A stretch of 64,000 nt of DNA from the NCBI GenBank assembly GCA_958296115.1, contig OY282442.1, positions 840,001 through 904,000 of the forward strand, read 5' to 3'. Both the position numbers and the translations under genes were made by a program. The notes beneath the pieces were generated by a model, which saw only the letters and a program-made list of their open reading frames with translations, did not search any database and had not been told where the DNA came from. This stretch comes from an uncultured Dehalococcoidia bacterium. Lineage in GTDB: Bacteria > Chloroflexota > Dehalococcoidia > Lucifugimonadales > CAJWER01. Below are positions 8,322 to 16,478 of this stretch, piece after piece. Position 1 is the stretch's first letter, and each line of letters begins with the position of its first letter.

Positions 8322-9485
8322 TCAGGTGGCGAGAGCGCCGAGGCGTCCACCCTGGGCCGCGCCCGCGCGCTCCATCCTGGACTCGTAATAGTCGAGCACG
8401 CGGCGGGCGACGCGCTCCCACCTATACTCGTCCACTGTGCGGGAGGCGTTCGCGGCCAACCGCTCTCGCAGCGATGGGTCCTCCAAGAGAAGCTCGATGG
8501 AGGCCGCCAGCGCGGCGTCGTCTTTGGGGGGCGACAGCAGGCCGTCCACGCCGTGCGTGACCACGGAGGAGTACCCCTCTATGGACGACGCCACTATGGG
8601 TCTGCCCGCGGCCATCGCCTCCAGGAGAACGAGGCCGAAGCTCTCGTTGCCCGTGGCCGGAGAGCAGTAGATGTCCGCGGACTTGTAGTATCGCGCCCGG
8701 TCCTCGTTGGACACGGGGCCGGTGAGAACCACGTCCTGCAGGTTCCGCTCGCTCATGGTCCGGTGCGACTCCTGGTCGAGCTCGCCCCGGCCGACCACTA
8801 TCAGGCGCAGGTTCGGCCACTTCCACTTGAGCCTGCTGTATGCCTTGAGCAGGTAGCTCACCCCCTTGCGCTTCTCGAGTCGTCCGAGGAACAGCAGGTT
8901 GACCATGCCGTCCATGAGATGCGGGAAGGGCGCCACGTCGTCCGAGTAGTCCTCGACCCGGATGCCGTTCGGTATTATCTCGTACTCGCCCGGGAAGTAC
9001 TGCCTGATGTAGGTGTACGCGGGCTTGGAGACCGCTATGCGGCCGTGCAGCATACGGAAGTAGGGCATTGCGAGCTTCGTGCCGCCGATGCCGTAGAAGC
9101 GCCCTCCCTTGTAGCTGTGGAACGTGGCGACGTTCAGCGCTCCGGAGTAGCTGAGCGTGTATGCGGTTACGAGCCCTGAGAAGGGTTCGTGCAGGTGGAC
9201 GACGTCGAAGCGCGCGCTGCGCATGAGGTCCCGTATTCGGGGCTTGAGCCACATCGAGAGGGACACCCGCGCGACGGCGCCGCCGCTTGGGATGGGGACC
9301 GGCTTGCCCAGAGGCACGAAGCCTTCTTCCTGGACGCGCTCGCGGTCCGAGCAGGGCGCCAGGATTCGCACGGAGTGGCCCCAGCTACGAAACTGGGCGC
9401 CCAGACAGGAGATATGGTCGTTGACGCCCCCGCTGACGGCGTAGTCGTAACCCGATACGAGGGCGATCCTATATGGACGGTCCAT
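8322..9485 (-). CDS. GT4 glycosyltransferase, PimA-like
   Basis: 387 aa GT-B fold glycosyltransferase. The N-terminus IALVSGYDYAVSGGVNDHIS carries the GGV-x2-H acceptor loop seen in PimA (phosphatidylinositol mannosyltransferase) and relatives. The C-terminal nucleotide-sugar domain begins at NLLFLGRLEKRKG and contains the E-x7-E pair in NESFGLVLLEAMAAGRPIVAS. HLHEPFSGL matches the H-x-HEP motif of the group. It is the first gene of a minus-strand set with the CDP-alcohol phosphatidyltransferase, so glycosylation of a phospholipid on the cytoplasmic face of the membrane is likely. The sugar and exact acceptor are inferred, not shown. Start ATG at 9485. Confidence 0.87.
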   Translation of the reverse strand: MDRPYRIALVSGYDYAVSGGVNDHISCLGAQFRSWGHSVRILAPCSDRERVQEEGFVPLGKPVPIPSGGAVARVSLSMWLKPRIRDLMRSARFDVVHLHEPFSGLVTAYTLSYSGALNVATFHSYKGGRFYGIGGTKLAMPYFRMLHGRIAVSKPAYTYIRQYFPGEYEIIPNGIRVEDYSDDVAPFPHLMDGMVNLLFLGRLEKRKGVSYLLKAYSRLKWKWPNLRLIVVGRGELDQESHRTMSERNLQDVVLTGPVSNEDRARYYKSADIYCSPATGNESFGLVLLEAMAAGRPIVASSIEGYSSVVTHGVDGLLSPPKDDAALAASIELLLEDPSLRERLAANASRTVDEYRWERVARRVLDYYESRMERAGAAQGGRLGALAT

Positions 9486-9665
9486 CTAGCCCCTGCAACT
9501 CGGTCCGGCGAGCATCATTCGGAAGTCCCCCCGAAGCCATCATCTCACACGCTGCGATTCTCAATCCTCAGGCTAGAGTCTACTCCTGCAGTTACGCATC
9601 CGTCCAGCCCCGCGCGACGCCGGGCCGGATCAGTAGCGTCCTGGCGGGAACTCGTACAGCAGGCA

Positions 9666-10603
9666 AGGGCAATCGCATCTTATTCATCTTGGTAGGCACT
9701 CCCCAACGTGAACTAGGGCCAACCCCCTTGTGGTTGCCCCTACGTGTCTCCCGGCAGGATTTTCTCATCAGGAGAGGGTTGTTCGCCTCGTCCTGTGTCA
9801 GTTGGCCTTGCGCTGTCCTTTCGGTTGCGTCCTGAATTACCCTCTCCTAGCCCTCTGTCGTGAAGGGGTGGGGAGGTGGCAGGCGGGACGCCTGCGCTCC
9901 TGCGTCTATGTCGCGTTGTCTCGGCCGGCTCCTTTCTATTGGCGCTCTGGCGGGTTCTAGCCGCCCCTGCGCCTGGTTGGGTGACCTGAATCACCCTCGC
10001 TCTAGCCCTTTCCCCTAGGGGGAGGGGGCGCAGGGTTGGGGCGTTTTGCCCTTGTCCTGGCCCTTTTCCCCCTTTAGGGAGAGGGTACTTGGCGGGTCCT
10101 GGGACCCGCGTCCTGTCTACTCCTGGTTTCTCCCGCTCTCGCGGGAGATGAGTTTGCCTTGCAAGGCAGTGACTCCGGTACTTGCTTCGAGGATGCCGAC
10201 GTCGATCGCCCGCCGACACTGGGGGTGCAGCCCCTCCTCTAACTTTTCTCGGACGGCTGACGGGCCCTTGCGGGACCGCCTGCGTTTCGCGCTTGGACCT
10301 TCCACCCGCCAAGGCGTCGGGCTGCGCTGGCTACGGTCCTCCCGGTCGTCCGAGAGTCCGCACCTGGAACGGGGGAGGCGCATTTGGCGCTGCGTCCTCC
10401 TGTCGAGACGCCGAAACACAGAGCGGCCTTCTCGTACCGCGGGGGCCCCGTCCCAACAACAGCCGCGGCATGAATACCCAGATTTGGCAGAGGTGGCTCT
10501 GTGCCCGTTTGGAGTACGTCCCTTCGGGCCGTCTACCAGAATAGCACGGCTGTTCTCGCGGTGTCAAGGGGTGGTCTGGGGCAATTTGGGGGCAATTTTC
10601 GGG
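9666..10603 (-). repeat. R2 dispersed repeat, copy A
   Basis: Long repeat shared with 30134-31008 and, inverted, 47199-47916. The best conserved part runs (minus strand) from a promoter at 10567-10538 to about 10100. It is rich in local hairpins: CTCCCGC-TCTC-GCGGGAG, TGCCTTGCAAGGCA, GGGGTGCAGCCCC and GCGGGTC...GACCCGC. Reading frames are not kept between copies: this copy has one extra T in AACTTTTCTCGG. It is therefore not a protein gene. The left end shares AGGGCAATCGCATCT (9666-9680) with the terminal inverted repeat of copy B. About 114 bp near 9806-9925 are extra relative to copy B. This fills most of the gene-free stretch 9486-10840; I see nothing else in 9486-9665. Confidence 0.75.
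10538..10567 (-). promoter_or_regulatory. Conserved promoter inside R2 copy A
   Basis: Reading the minus strand, TTGACA (10567-10562), an 18-nt spacer and TATTCT (10543-10538). Both boxes and the spacer length are identical in all three R2 copies, while the spacer itself differs at two positions. That pattern points to selection on a sigma-70-type promoter driving the conserved hairpin-rich region. Confidence 0.65.
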
Positions 10604-10617
10604 GTAGGCCGGGGAAT

Positions 10618-10655
10618 CACCCTCACCCTGGCCCTCTCCCATCGAGGGAGAGGGG
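10618..10655. repeat. REP-like hairpin repeat
   Basis: CACCCTCACCCTGGCCCTCTCCC-ATCGA-GGGAGAGGGG type: a 9-bp stem (CCCTCTCCC/GGGAGAGGG) with a short loop, preceded by a conserved CACCCTCACCCT arm. The same unit recurs at 14281-14318, 47096-47132 (inverted) and 50940-50977, and in looser form at 10055-10086, 30379-30414 and 47716-47765. Confidence 0.75.
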
Positions 10656-10714
10656 ACAGGACGGGAGGGGATAGGGCGGGGATGCAGGCGGGACGCCCTG
10701 CGGTCATTGGGGGG

Positions 10715-10744
10715 TTGACGTGTTGGGTACATGTGTTCTATCAT
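10715..10744 (+). promoter_or_regulatory. Likely sigma-70 promoter upstream of the terminase gene
   Basis: TTGACG (10715-10720), 18-nt spacer, TATCAT (10739-10744), about 97 bp before the terminase start. Box quality and spacing are good for the major sigma factor. Confidence 0.5.
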
Positions 10745-10840
10745 TGTGTTAGGGGACTGACCCTTTGCCGCGCGGGGCGGTCTCTCTTCCTGTTGGACTT
10801 GGGGGCGTCCCGGGGCTAATCATTCGGGAGGTCATGAGCG

Positions 10841-12244
10841 TTGAACAAGGAAAAGGTCGGTTACGGCGATAGGCGGAGGGCGCGGGCTGGGTCGGCGCGG
10901 GCTAGGTCGATGCGCAAGTCGGCGTGGGCTGGGTCGGGACGTCGGGCGACGGCTGGGCCTGTGGGGTTCGTGCGGGGGATGCTGGGGGAGGCTCCGTATG
11001 ACAAGCAGAGGGAGATATTGAGGGCGGTGGCGCTGCGTCGGCGGGTGTCGGTGGTGGGTTGTCACGGGTCCGGCAAGGATTGGGCGGCGGCGCGGGCGGC
11101 GCTGTGGTGGGTGACGGCTCATCATCCCGCCAAGGCCATCGTGACGGGGCCCACGGAGCGGCAGATAGATGACATCGTTTGGAACGAGATGCGGACGGCG
11201 CACGCTCGGGCCGGGGGCAGGCTGCGGGGGCGGATGTTCAAGACTCCGCGGTACGAGGTTGACGAGCAGGCGTTCGCGCTGGGTTTCGCTACGAGCTCGC
11301 CGTACAACCTGCAGGGGTTCCATTCGCCGAACCTGTTGGTGGTGGTGACGGAGGCTCACGCGGTTGGCGAGGAGCACGTGGAGGCGCTGAGCCGGTTGAA
11401 TCCGGATCGGCTGCTGCTGGTGGGGAACGCCTATTCGGTTCCCGGGGCGTTCTATGATTCGCACCATTCGAAGAGCGGTCTGTACCGGACAATCAGGATA
11501 AGCGCGTTCGACACGCCGAACGTGAGCCGGGGGGAGGAGTGGGCGGCTGGGATGATCGGGGCGCAGGACGTGGAGGCCCGGAGGACGGAGTGGGGGGAGG
11601 GGAGCGCGGAGTATTCGAGCATGGTGTTGGCGAAGTTTCCGGAGGAGCGGGAGGAGTTCGTGGTGCCGTTGGAGTGGGCGCGGGCGGCTGCGGAGCGGAC
11701 GTTGGAGGCGTCTGGGCCGGTGGTGTCGGCGTGCGACGTGGCGCGGTTCGGGCGGGACAAGACGGTGGTCGTGCGCCGCCAGGGGGGTGTGGCGCGGATA
11801 GCTCACAGGATCCAGGGGCAGGATACGATGCGGATAGCGGAGTGGCTGGCGGAGCATTGCGAGCGTGAGCTGGTGGATTACCTGGTGGTGGACGAGACGG
11901 GTGTTGGGGGCGGGGTGATTGATAGGCTGCGGCAGCTGCGGGTTCGGCGGGCGCGTCTCGTGCCGTTCGTGGCGGGGAGCAGGGCGTCGGAGCCGGAGCA
12001 GTTCGTGAACTTGGGTGCGGAGGCGTGGTGGAAGATGCGTAGGGCGTATGAGTATGGGGAGCTGGATACGGAGTGGGATTCGGCGCTGGTGGAGCAGGTT
12101 ACGACGCGGAGGTATAGGCGGGAGGGGGAGCGCATCAAGCTTCAGAGCAAGTATTCGATGCGGCGGTCGCCGGATGAGGCGGACGCGCTGGCGATGACGT
12201 TCGCGGTGGACACGAGGCGGAAGCGGCTGATGATATGGACGTGA
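10841..12244 (+). CDS. Phage-type terminase large subunit, solitary
   Basis: 467 aa. Packaging ATPase-nuclease of tailed phages. ATPase domain: Walker A-like VGCHGSGKDWAAARAAL (~75-90) and Walker B LLVVVTEAHAV (~165-175). RNase H-like nuclease domain: SACDVARFGRDKTVVV (~292), LVVDETGVGGGVIDRL (~345) and RRSPDEADALAMTFAV (~443), giving the acidic metal-binding residues. The start is most likely the TTG at 10841, about a dozen bases after GGGAGG; a basic ~45-residue N-terminus precedes the conserved part, so a later start is possible. No portal, capsid, small terminase or integrase gene lies nearby. It is therefore either a prophage relic kept intact or a terminase recruited elsewhere, such as to a gene transfer agent or defence role. 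It is bordered by R2 and REP repeats. Confidence 0.82.
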   Translation: MNKEKVGYGDRRRARAGSARARSMRKSAWAGSGRRATAGPVGFVRGMLGEAPYDKQREILRAVALRRRVSVVGCHGSGKDWAAARAALWWVTAHHPAKAIVTGPTERQIDDIVWNEMRTAHARAGGRLRGRMFKTPRYEVDEQAFALGFATSSPYNLQGFHSPNLLVVVTEAHAVGEEHVEALSRLNPDRLLLVGNAYSVPGAFYDSHHSKSGLYRTIRISAFDTPNVSRGEEWAAGMIGAQDVEARRTEWGEGSAEYSSMVLAKFPEEREEFVVPLEWARAAAERTLEASGPVVSACDVARFGRDKTVVVRRQGGVARIAHRIQGQDTMRIAEWLAEHCERELVDYLVVDETGVGGGVIDRLRQLRVRRARLVPFVAGSRASEPEQFVNLGAEAWWKMRRAYEYGELDTEWDSALVEQVTTRRYRREGERIKLQSKYSMRRSPDEADALAMTFAVDTRRKRLMIWT

Positions 12245-12345
12245 GGGGGAGGGGTGAGTGGGGATGAGGGCAGGCGGGACGGCTGGGGTCCTGGGGGCGG
12301 GGGATACGGGTGGGCTTTGAGTGGCGCTGCCTGCCGGAAGTGTCC

Positions 12346-12579
12346 TCAGGCGGGCACGTCTATTTGGCGTGCGTGGTCCATGTCTCTGTCGGTTATGGGG
12401 CGCACCTGGGACGGCGGGATCTCAACGACGGCGAGAGTGTGGCCGCCCAAGGTCATGAACTCGATGAGGAAGGCGGCGCCGTCGCCAAGAACGGCGACTA
12501 TGGTACCGACATCGCCCGCTTTCAGGCCATGCTCTGGGATGTCATTGGTGAGGATTACCACGTCGTGTTCCTCGAACAT
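12346..12579 (-). CDS. DUF4926 family small protein
   Basis: 77 aa. Matches the DUF4926 pattern closely: MFEEHDVVILTNDIPEHGLKAGDVGTIV, then a central EFMTLGGHTLAVVEI strand pair and PSQVRPI near the end. This is an SH3-like small beta fold of unknown biochemistry, often encoded near toxin-antitoxin or other accessory genes. A good AAGGAGG site precedes the ATG at 12579. It lies 63 bp downstream of the membrane protein gene on the same strand, between phage- and repeat-derived DNA. Confidence 0.85.
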   Translation of the reverse strand: MFEEHDVVILTNDIPEHGLKAGDVGTIVAVLGDGAAFLIEFMTLGGHTLAVVEIPPSQVRPITDRDMDHARQIDVPA

Positions 12580-12642
12580 GCCGCCTCCTTCTTGGCGCTG
12601 GGTATGCCGTTATCAGTCTTGGGGCGTCGTCCGCATTGCTTA

Positions 12643-13635
12643 TTAGCCAGCGGCAGTTGTGGCCATGGCGTTGAAATACTGAAAGAGCGTCAACGCGATG
12701 CTGCCTGCGATTACGAGGGAGCAGGTTATCAGCCAGAATGGGATGATCCGTCCGCCTGGCAGCTTCATGCCGTTGAATGGCGCCTGTGAGATTGCAGCCA
12801 AGCGTCCCTGGGCCAGTATGAGCTCTAGGGAGTAGAAGAGGCATCCGATGGCGAACAGGTACTCGCGCGCCTCAAACAAACTTCCACGATCGATGATATT
12901 AAGGCGGTACGCATTATCATAGTTCACATAAGAGAGGGCAAGAACGAGGGCCAGTGTTGCAGCGAAAGCGACGAGCAGCTTGACTTGCCGTGAAATCAGG
13001 GCGAAGACGCAGAAGAGCAGCAGCAGCGCCCTCACTTCGACCACGATAAATCCGTAGGATATTCTTGTGCGCGCCAGGTATTCCGCGAAGTCCATTCCTG
13101 TCGCATCTCCGAGCCACACTCCGGACTCGTAGGAAAGCATTGTTAGGAAGACCAGCATCAGCAGGATTGACGGCAACGGGATGCCGAGGAGCCTGTCTTT
13201 TCGGCAAAAGAAGGCTGCGCTGGTTGCCACGCACAGGGCCAGCGCGCTATTCAAGTAGATAATGCTGAACATTACATTGTTGATATTGTGGAGATTGAAT
13301 TCCTTCTTCTGATTCAAGGACATCAAGAAATCGGGCGTCGCAAACCCGAAGATGCGCTGTCCCCAACTGATTTCTTCGCCAAACGCGAACACCATCGCGA
13401 TAGCGCCGAGGATATAGGCGCAGCGCCGGGAGAGGCTGCGCTCCATTCGGGCCGTGGCGAACAGCAGGAAGCCGGCCAGGAGAAACCATACCGCGGTGAG
13501 AGACTCTATCCAGGAGTCTTCCAGGGTCAGGGCATGGAATGTCTCCGGGTCGGCGGCGATGAGAGAGCTGAAGAAGAGTACGCTCAGGTAGAGGGAGAGG
13601 TAGCCAAGGACAGGAACCTTGTTGTCAAGACCCAT
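12643..13635 (-). CDS. Polytopic membrane protein with EISWGQRIFGF motif, unknown function
   Basis: 330 aa with about eight to nine predicted transmembrane helices spread over the whole length. The most distinctive segment is FAFGEEISWGQRIFGFATP followed by KEFNLHNINNVMF (~95-135). I recognise this acidic/Trp-Gly-Gln motif plus N-L-H-N from uncharacterised membrane proteins in many bacteria, but know of no tested function. The start ATG at 13635 lies only five bases from a 26-base C-tract (G-tract on the plus strand), so there is no Shine-Dalgarno sequence and expression could vary with tract length. Codon use and lower GC content (many Phe, Ile, Asn) set it apart from neighbours, consistent with transfer. 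Confidence 0.7.
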   Translation of the reverse strand: MGLDNKVPVLGYLSLYLSVLFFSSLIAADPETFHALTLEDSWIESLTAVWFLLAGFLLFATARMERSLSRRCAYILGAIAMVFAFGEEISWGQRIFGFATPDFLMSLNQKKEFNLHNINNVMFSIIYLNSALALCVATSAAFFCRKDRLLGIPLPSILLMLVFLTMLSYESGVWLGDATGMDFAEYLARTRISYGFIVVEVRALLLLFCVFALISRQVKLLVAFAATLALVLALSYVNYDNAYRLNIIDRGSLFEAREYLFAIGCLFYSLELILAQGRLAAISQAPFNGMKLPGGRIIPFWLITCSLVIAGSIALTLFQYFNAMATTAAG

Positions 13636-13640
13636 TGTGT

Positions 13641-13666
13641 GGGGGGGGGGGGGGGGGGGGGGGGGG
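13641..13666. repeat. G26 homopolymer tract abutting a start codon
   Basis: Twenty-six consecutive G on the plus strand, equal to C26 immediately 5' of the membrane protein start (ATG at 13635, five bases away). It occupies the position of the ribosome binding site and promoter-proximal leader. Tracts of this length slip readily, so this is a phase-variation candidate, although it could also be an assembly artefact in length. Confidence 0.85.
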
Positions 13667-13769
13667 TACGCTCTTCTGTTCTATCATGCACAGTGGCTTT
13701 GACGCGGGGTTGAGATTATAGATTATAAGGGGGCGAAGGACAGCCCGAACCCATTCAGCCATAGTACTC

Positions 13770-14048
13770 TCAGCAGGTCAGCGGGTCAACCTGGGTCGTC
13801 AGGCGGGACGCCTGCGGTCCCGGGGCGAGGGGCGTAGGTGTACTCGTTGGGGTCGGAGCGCTGGTAGGCGTGGGTGTCTGGGTCGGCGTGGCAGTTGGCG
13901 CCACAGTAGGAATTGGCGTCGGCGAGGCCATGTTGGCGCAACCAATGGCAAGCAATACCAGCAACGGGGAGGCGGACAGGGTAACCAGTGTGGCCCGAGA
14001 GCCTGGTCGTCCGTTCAACAGGAACCCCCTTGCGCTTGGAGTGGGCAC
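13770..14048 (-). CDS. Small Pro/Thr-rich lipoprotein-like protein
   Basis: 92 aa from a GTG at 14048. The N-terminal part is a lipoprotein signal: basic residues, ASPLLVLLAIGC with the lipobox cysteine at ~37, then a stalk-like PTPIPTVAPTATPTQTPTPTS repeat region and a short tail ending QVDPLTC. The stalk looks like the linkers of larger lipoproteins in this window, but no folded domain follows, so this is a truncated gene or a bare stalk protein. The start codon lies two bases after the long helix of structured element copy 2, and the first codons are part of its second helix, so translation could be controlled by that fold. No clear Shine-Dalgarno sequence. Confidence 0.5.
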   Translation of the reverse strand: MPTPSARGFLLNGRPGSRATLVTLSASPLLVLLAIGCANMASPTPIPTVAPTATPTQTPTPTSAPTPTSTPTPLAPGPQASRLTTQVDPLTC

Positions 14049-14182
14049 TTGTCACAGTCGCCTATCCCGTTGAACGCACAAGGGGGCGCAATGCACCCCT
14101 CCTTGCCATTCAACGCGGCAAAGCAGACGACTGTGACGGCATAACCCTAATAGAACGCGAGCGGGCGGCTGTCAAGCCAAAG
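14013..14182 (-). repeat. Structured repeat element, copy 2 (pseudoknot-capable)
   Basis: About 170 bp, homologous to 2851-3024. The long helix is 14051-14060 (GTCACAGTCG) with 14128-14137 (CGACTGTGAC), perfect over 10 bp. Relative to copy 1, three pairs change on both sides (A-T to G-C, C-G to T-A, A-T to G-C), which is covariation. The interleaved helix is 14024-14035 (ACCCCCTTGCGC) with 14076-14086 (GCACAAGGGGG), with one C-A mismatch here. The minus-strand TTGACA is at 14175-14170. In this copy the small lipoprotein GTG start lies just inside the fold. Confidence 0.65.
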
Positions 14183-14279
14183 AAATACGAATGGGGCGAG
14201 TCGAAGCGGGCTGGCAACATAGCGAAGCACGCTTCAAGGCAGCGCACAGCTTCGGCTGGCGGGCCGCCGTGATGGTGGG
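14183..14279 (+). pseudogene. BrnT toxin N-terminal remnant
   Basis: Reads KYEWGESKRAGNIAKH, then after a one-base frameshift FKAAHSFGWRAAVMVGH. This matches the start of BrnT toxins (pattern YEWD..KA..N..KHGV.FE.A...F.....V). The sequence then runs into a REP hairpin at 14281 and stops resembling BrnT, so about the last half of the toxin and the brnA antitoxin are gone. It abuts the end of structured element copy 2. Confidence 0.65.
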
Positions 14280-14280
14280 T

Positions 14281-14318
14281 CACCCTCACCCTAGCCCTCT
14301 CCCATCGAGGGAGAGGGG
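14281..14318. repeat. REP-like hairpin repeat truncating brnT
   Basis: CACCCTCACCCT arm followed by CCCTCTCCC-ATCGA-GGGAGAGGG. It begins exactly where BrnT similarity ends, which suggests insertion. The rest of the interval to the transketolase start (14319-14520) holds no gene I can support. Confidence 0.75.
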
Positions 14319-14520
14319 ACAAGAGCAGGCGGGACGGCTGGGGTCCGGGGGCGAGGGGATGAGGCGGGGGAGCGCCTTCACCCTGAGGCGGGCTCTGATG
14401 GGCTTTGATTATCTGTGTCAGTCGTCATGCGTCTGCTTGATACGCTCTGCCTGCATAAATAGAATATGCCGGCGGCGGGTCGTCGGGCTGCGAGTAAGCG
14501 CCCGGCGCTAGGAGGGCGAG

Positions 14521-16371
14521 ATGGGCGCGGTCAATATTTGGCGGGAGATGGGTCAGCAGCTTCGCGTGGACTCGGTCAGGTCCAGCGACGCGGCGGGGTC
14601 GGGACATCCGACGTCGGCCATGTCCGCGGCGGACCTGATGGCGGCGCTGCTCTGCGGCTACCTTCGATATGACTTCGGCAGGCCGGGCGACCCGAACAAC
14701 GATCACTTGGTTTTTTCGAAGGGGCACGCTTCGCCGCTGCTGTATGCGATGTTCAAGGCGTCGGGCGCCATCACGGACGAGGAGATGCTCAGTTTCCGCA
14801 AGTTCGGGAGCAGGCTGCAGGGGCATCCCACGCCTGCTATCGACTGGGTGGACGTGGCGACGGGTTCGCTGGGCCAGGGTCTTCCCATCGCGGTTGGAAT
14901 TGCCTTGGCGGGCAAGCGCTTGGACCGCCTGCCGTACAGGGTTTGGACGCTCTGCGGCGACAGCGAGATGACCGAGGGCTCGATGTGGGAGGCGTTCGAG
15001 CACGCCGCCCACGCGGGGCTGGACAACCTGACGGCGATAGTGGACGTGAACCGGCTGGGTCAGCGCGGGGAGACTCTGCACGGCTGGGACTTGGGGAGTT
15101 ACTCCGCGCGGGCCCGGGCGTTCGGGTGGCATGTCATCGAGATAGACGGCCACGACTTCGAGCAGATCGACGGGGCCTATTCGGAGGCGGTGGAGACGAC
15201 GGGGAGGCCGACGGTCATCATCGCCAAGACGGTGAAGGGCAAGGGCGTTGCGTCGGTGGAGAACAGGGACGGGTTCCACGGGAAGGCCTTGGACGACGCC
15301 GGTTCCGCGGTCGCGGAGCTGGGCGGCGTTCGCGGGCTGAGGGCGTCGGTCGGCAGGCCGGCCGGCGGGGGCGAGCCTCACGTCTTCCCGTCGGGCGAGC
15401 TCGTTTGGCCGCGGTACGCCGTCGGCCAGGCGGTTGCGACGCGCCGGGCGTACGGGGACGCGCTGGCGGCCCTTGGCGCGGCGCGGGGGGACGTCGTAGC
15501 CCTGGACGGGGAGGTGAGCAACTCGACCTACGCGGACGCTTTCGCGACGGCTCGCCCGGAGCGGTTTTTCGAGATGTACATAGCGGAGCAGCAGCTGGTG
15601 GCGTCGGCGATAGGGATGCAGGTTCGGGGGTGGACGCCCTTCGCTTCGACGTTCGCGGCGTTCTTCGCGCGGGCTTACGACTTCATACGAATGGCGGCGG
15701 TCAGCGGCGCGAACATCAAGCTCGCAGGCTCGCACGCCGGGGTATCCATCGGGCCGGATGGTCCGTCGCAGATGGGCTTGGAGGACTTGGCGGCGATGAG
15801 GGCGGTTCACGGCAGCACGGCGTTGTATCCGTCGGACGCCAACCAGACCGCCGCCTTGGTGAGGCAGATGGCGGACTTGGAGGGGGTGGTGTATCTTCGG
15901 ACGACGCGGGAGCCGACGCCTGTGCTGTATGGCGCGGACGAGGAGTTCCCGATAGGCGGCAGCCGCGTATTGCGCTCGTCCGGCGCGGACGACGTTACCA
16001 TCGTGGGGGCGGGCGTAACGCTGCACGAGGCGCTCAAGGCCGCCGATACGCTCGCGGAAGAGGGCATCGCCGCCAGGGTGATAGACCTGTACTCTATCAA
16101 GCCGATAGACACGCGGACCCTCGCCGCCGCGGCCGCGGAGACTGGGCGGGTGGTAACGGTGGAGGACCATTGGCCTGAGGGGGGGCTTGGGGAGGCGGCG
16201 CTGAGGGCCTTCGCGGAGTCCGGGGCGAGTCCGCGGGTGGAGCTTCTTGGGGTTCGCGGCATGCCTTCTTCGGGCACGCCCGCGGAGTTGATGTCGGCGG
16301 CGGGCATAGACGCTCGGCACGCCGCCGAGGCGGCCCGGCGCTTGGTGAATGGCGAGCCAGGCCGGGCGTGA
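14521..16371 (+). CDS. tkt: Transketolase (single-chain)
   Basis: 616 aa. Thiamine-diphosphate enzyme of the pentose phosphate pathway; moves two-carbon ketol units between sugar phosphates. N-terminal half: SSDAAGSGHPTSAMSAADLMAALL, VFSKGHASPLLYA, ATGSLGQGLPIAVGIALAGK, and the TPP-binding motif GDSEMTEGSMWEAF...NLTAIVDVN (~145-180). Middle domain: FFEMYIAEQQLVASAIGM (~350), with the catalytic Glu region, and GPDGPSQMGLEDLAAMRA. C-terminal domain: RVIDLYSIKPID and VVTVEDHWPEGGLGEA. The length fits the short (~620 aa) archaeal/animal-like class rather than the ~660 aa E. coli type. The AGGAGGG site just before the ATG supports this start. It stands alone. Confidence 0.95.
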   Translation: MGAVNIWREMGQQLRVDSVRSSDAAGSGHPTSAMSAADLMAALLCGYLRYDFGRPGDPNNDHLVFSKGHASPLLYAMFKASGAITDEEMLSFRKFGSRLQGHPTPAIDWVDVATGSLGQGLPIAVGIALAGKRLDRLPYRVWTLCGDSEMTEGSMWEAFEHAAHAGLDNLTAIVDVNRLGQRGETLHGWDLGSYSARARAFGWHVIEIDGHDFEQIDGAYSEAVETTGRPTVIIAKTVKGKGVASVENRDGFHGKALDDAGSAVAELGGVRGLRASVGRPAGGGEPHVFPSGELVWPRYAVGQAVATRRAYGDALAALGAARGDVVALDGEVSNSTYADAFATARPERFFEMYIAEQQLVASAIGMQVRGWTPFASTFAAFFARAYDFIRMAAVSGANIKLAGSHAGVSIGPDGPSQMGLEDLAAMRAVHGSTALYPSDANQTAALVRQMADLEGVVYLRTTREPTPVLYGADEEFPIGGSRVLRSSGADDVTIVGAGVTLHEALKAADTLAEEGIAARVIDLYSIKPIDTRTLAAAAAETGRVVTVEDHWPEGGLGEAALRAFAESGASPRVELLGVRGMPSSGTPAELMSAAGIDARHAAEAARRLVNGEPGRA

Positions 16372-16478
16372 TACTGGTTCCAGGCAGAGCCTGCGCTCTT
16401 GGGAGTCCGTGTAGATGCGTGAACGGACTTCTCACGCGCCGACTCGCGGTTGACGTCGTCCAGCGGCAAATCACGCCG

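Noticed and set aside
10117-10419. Possible protein in R2 ending GKLISRESGRNQE, seen in all three copies
   Set aside because: The short C-terminal frame recurs only because DNA is conserved. One-base indels between copies shift the upstream part into different frames and no common start exists.
14425-16320. 631-codon minus-strand ORF opposite transketolase
   Set aside because: Arg/His-rich shadow with no recognisable motifs; the transketolase frame is unambiguous.
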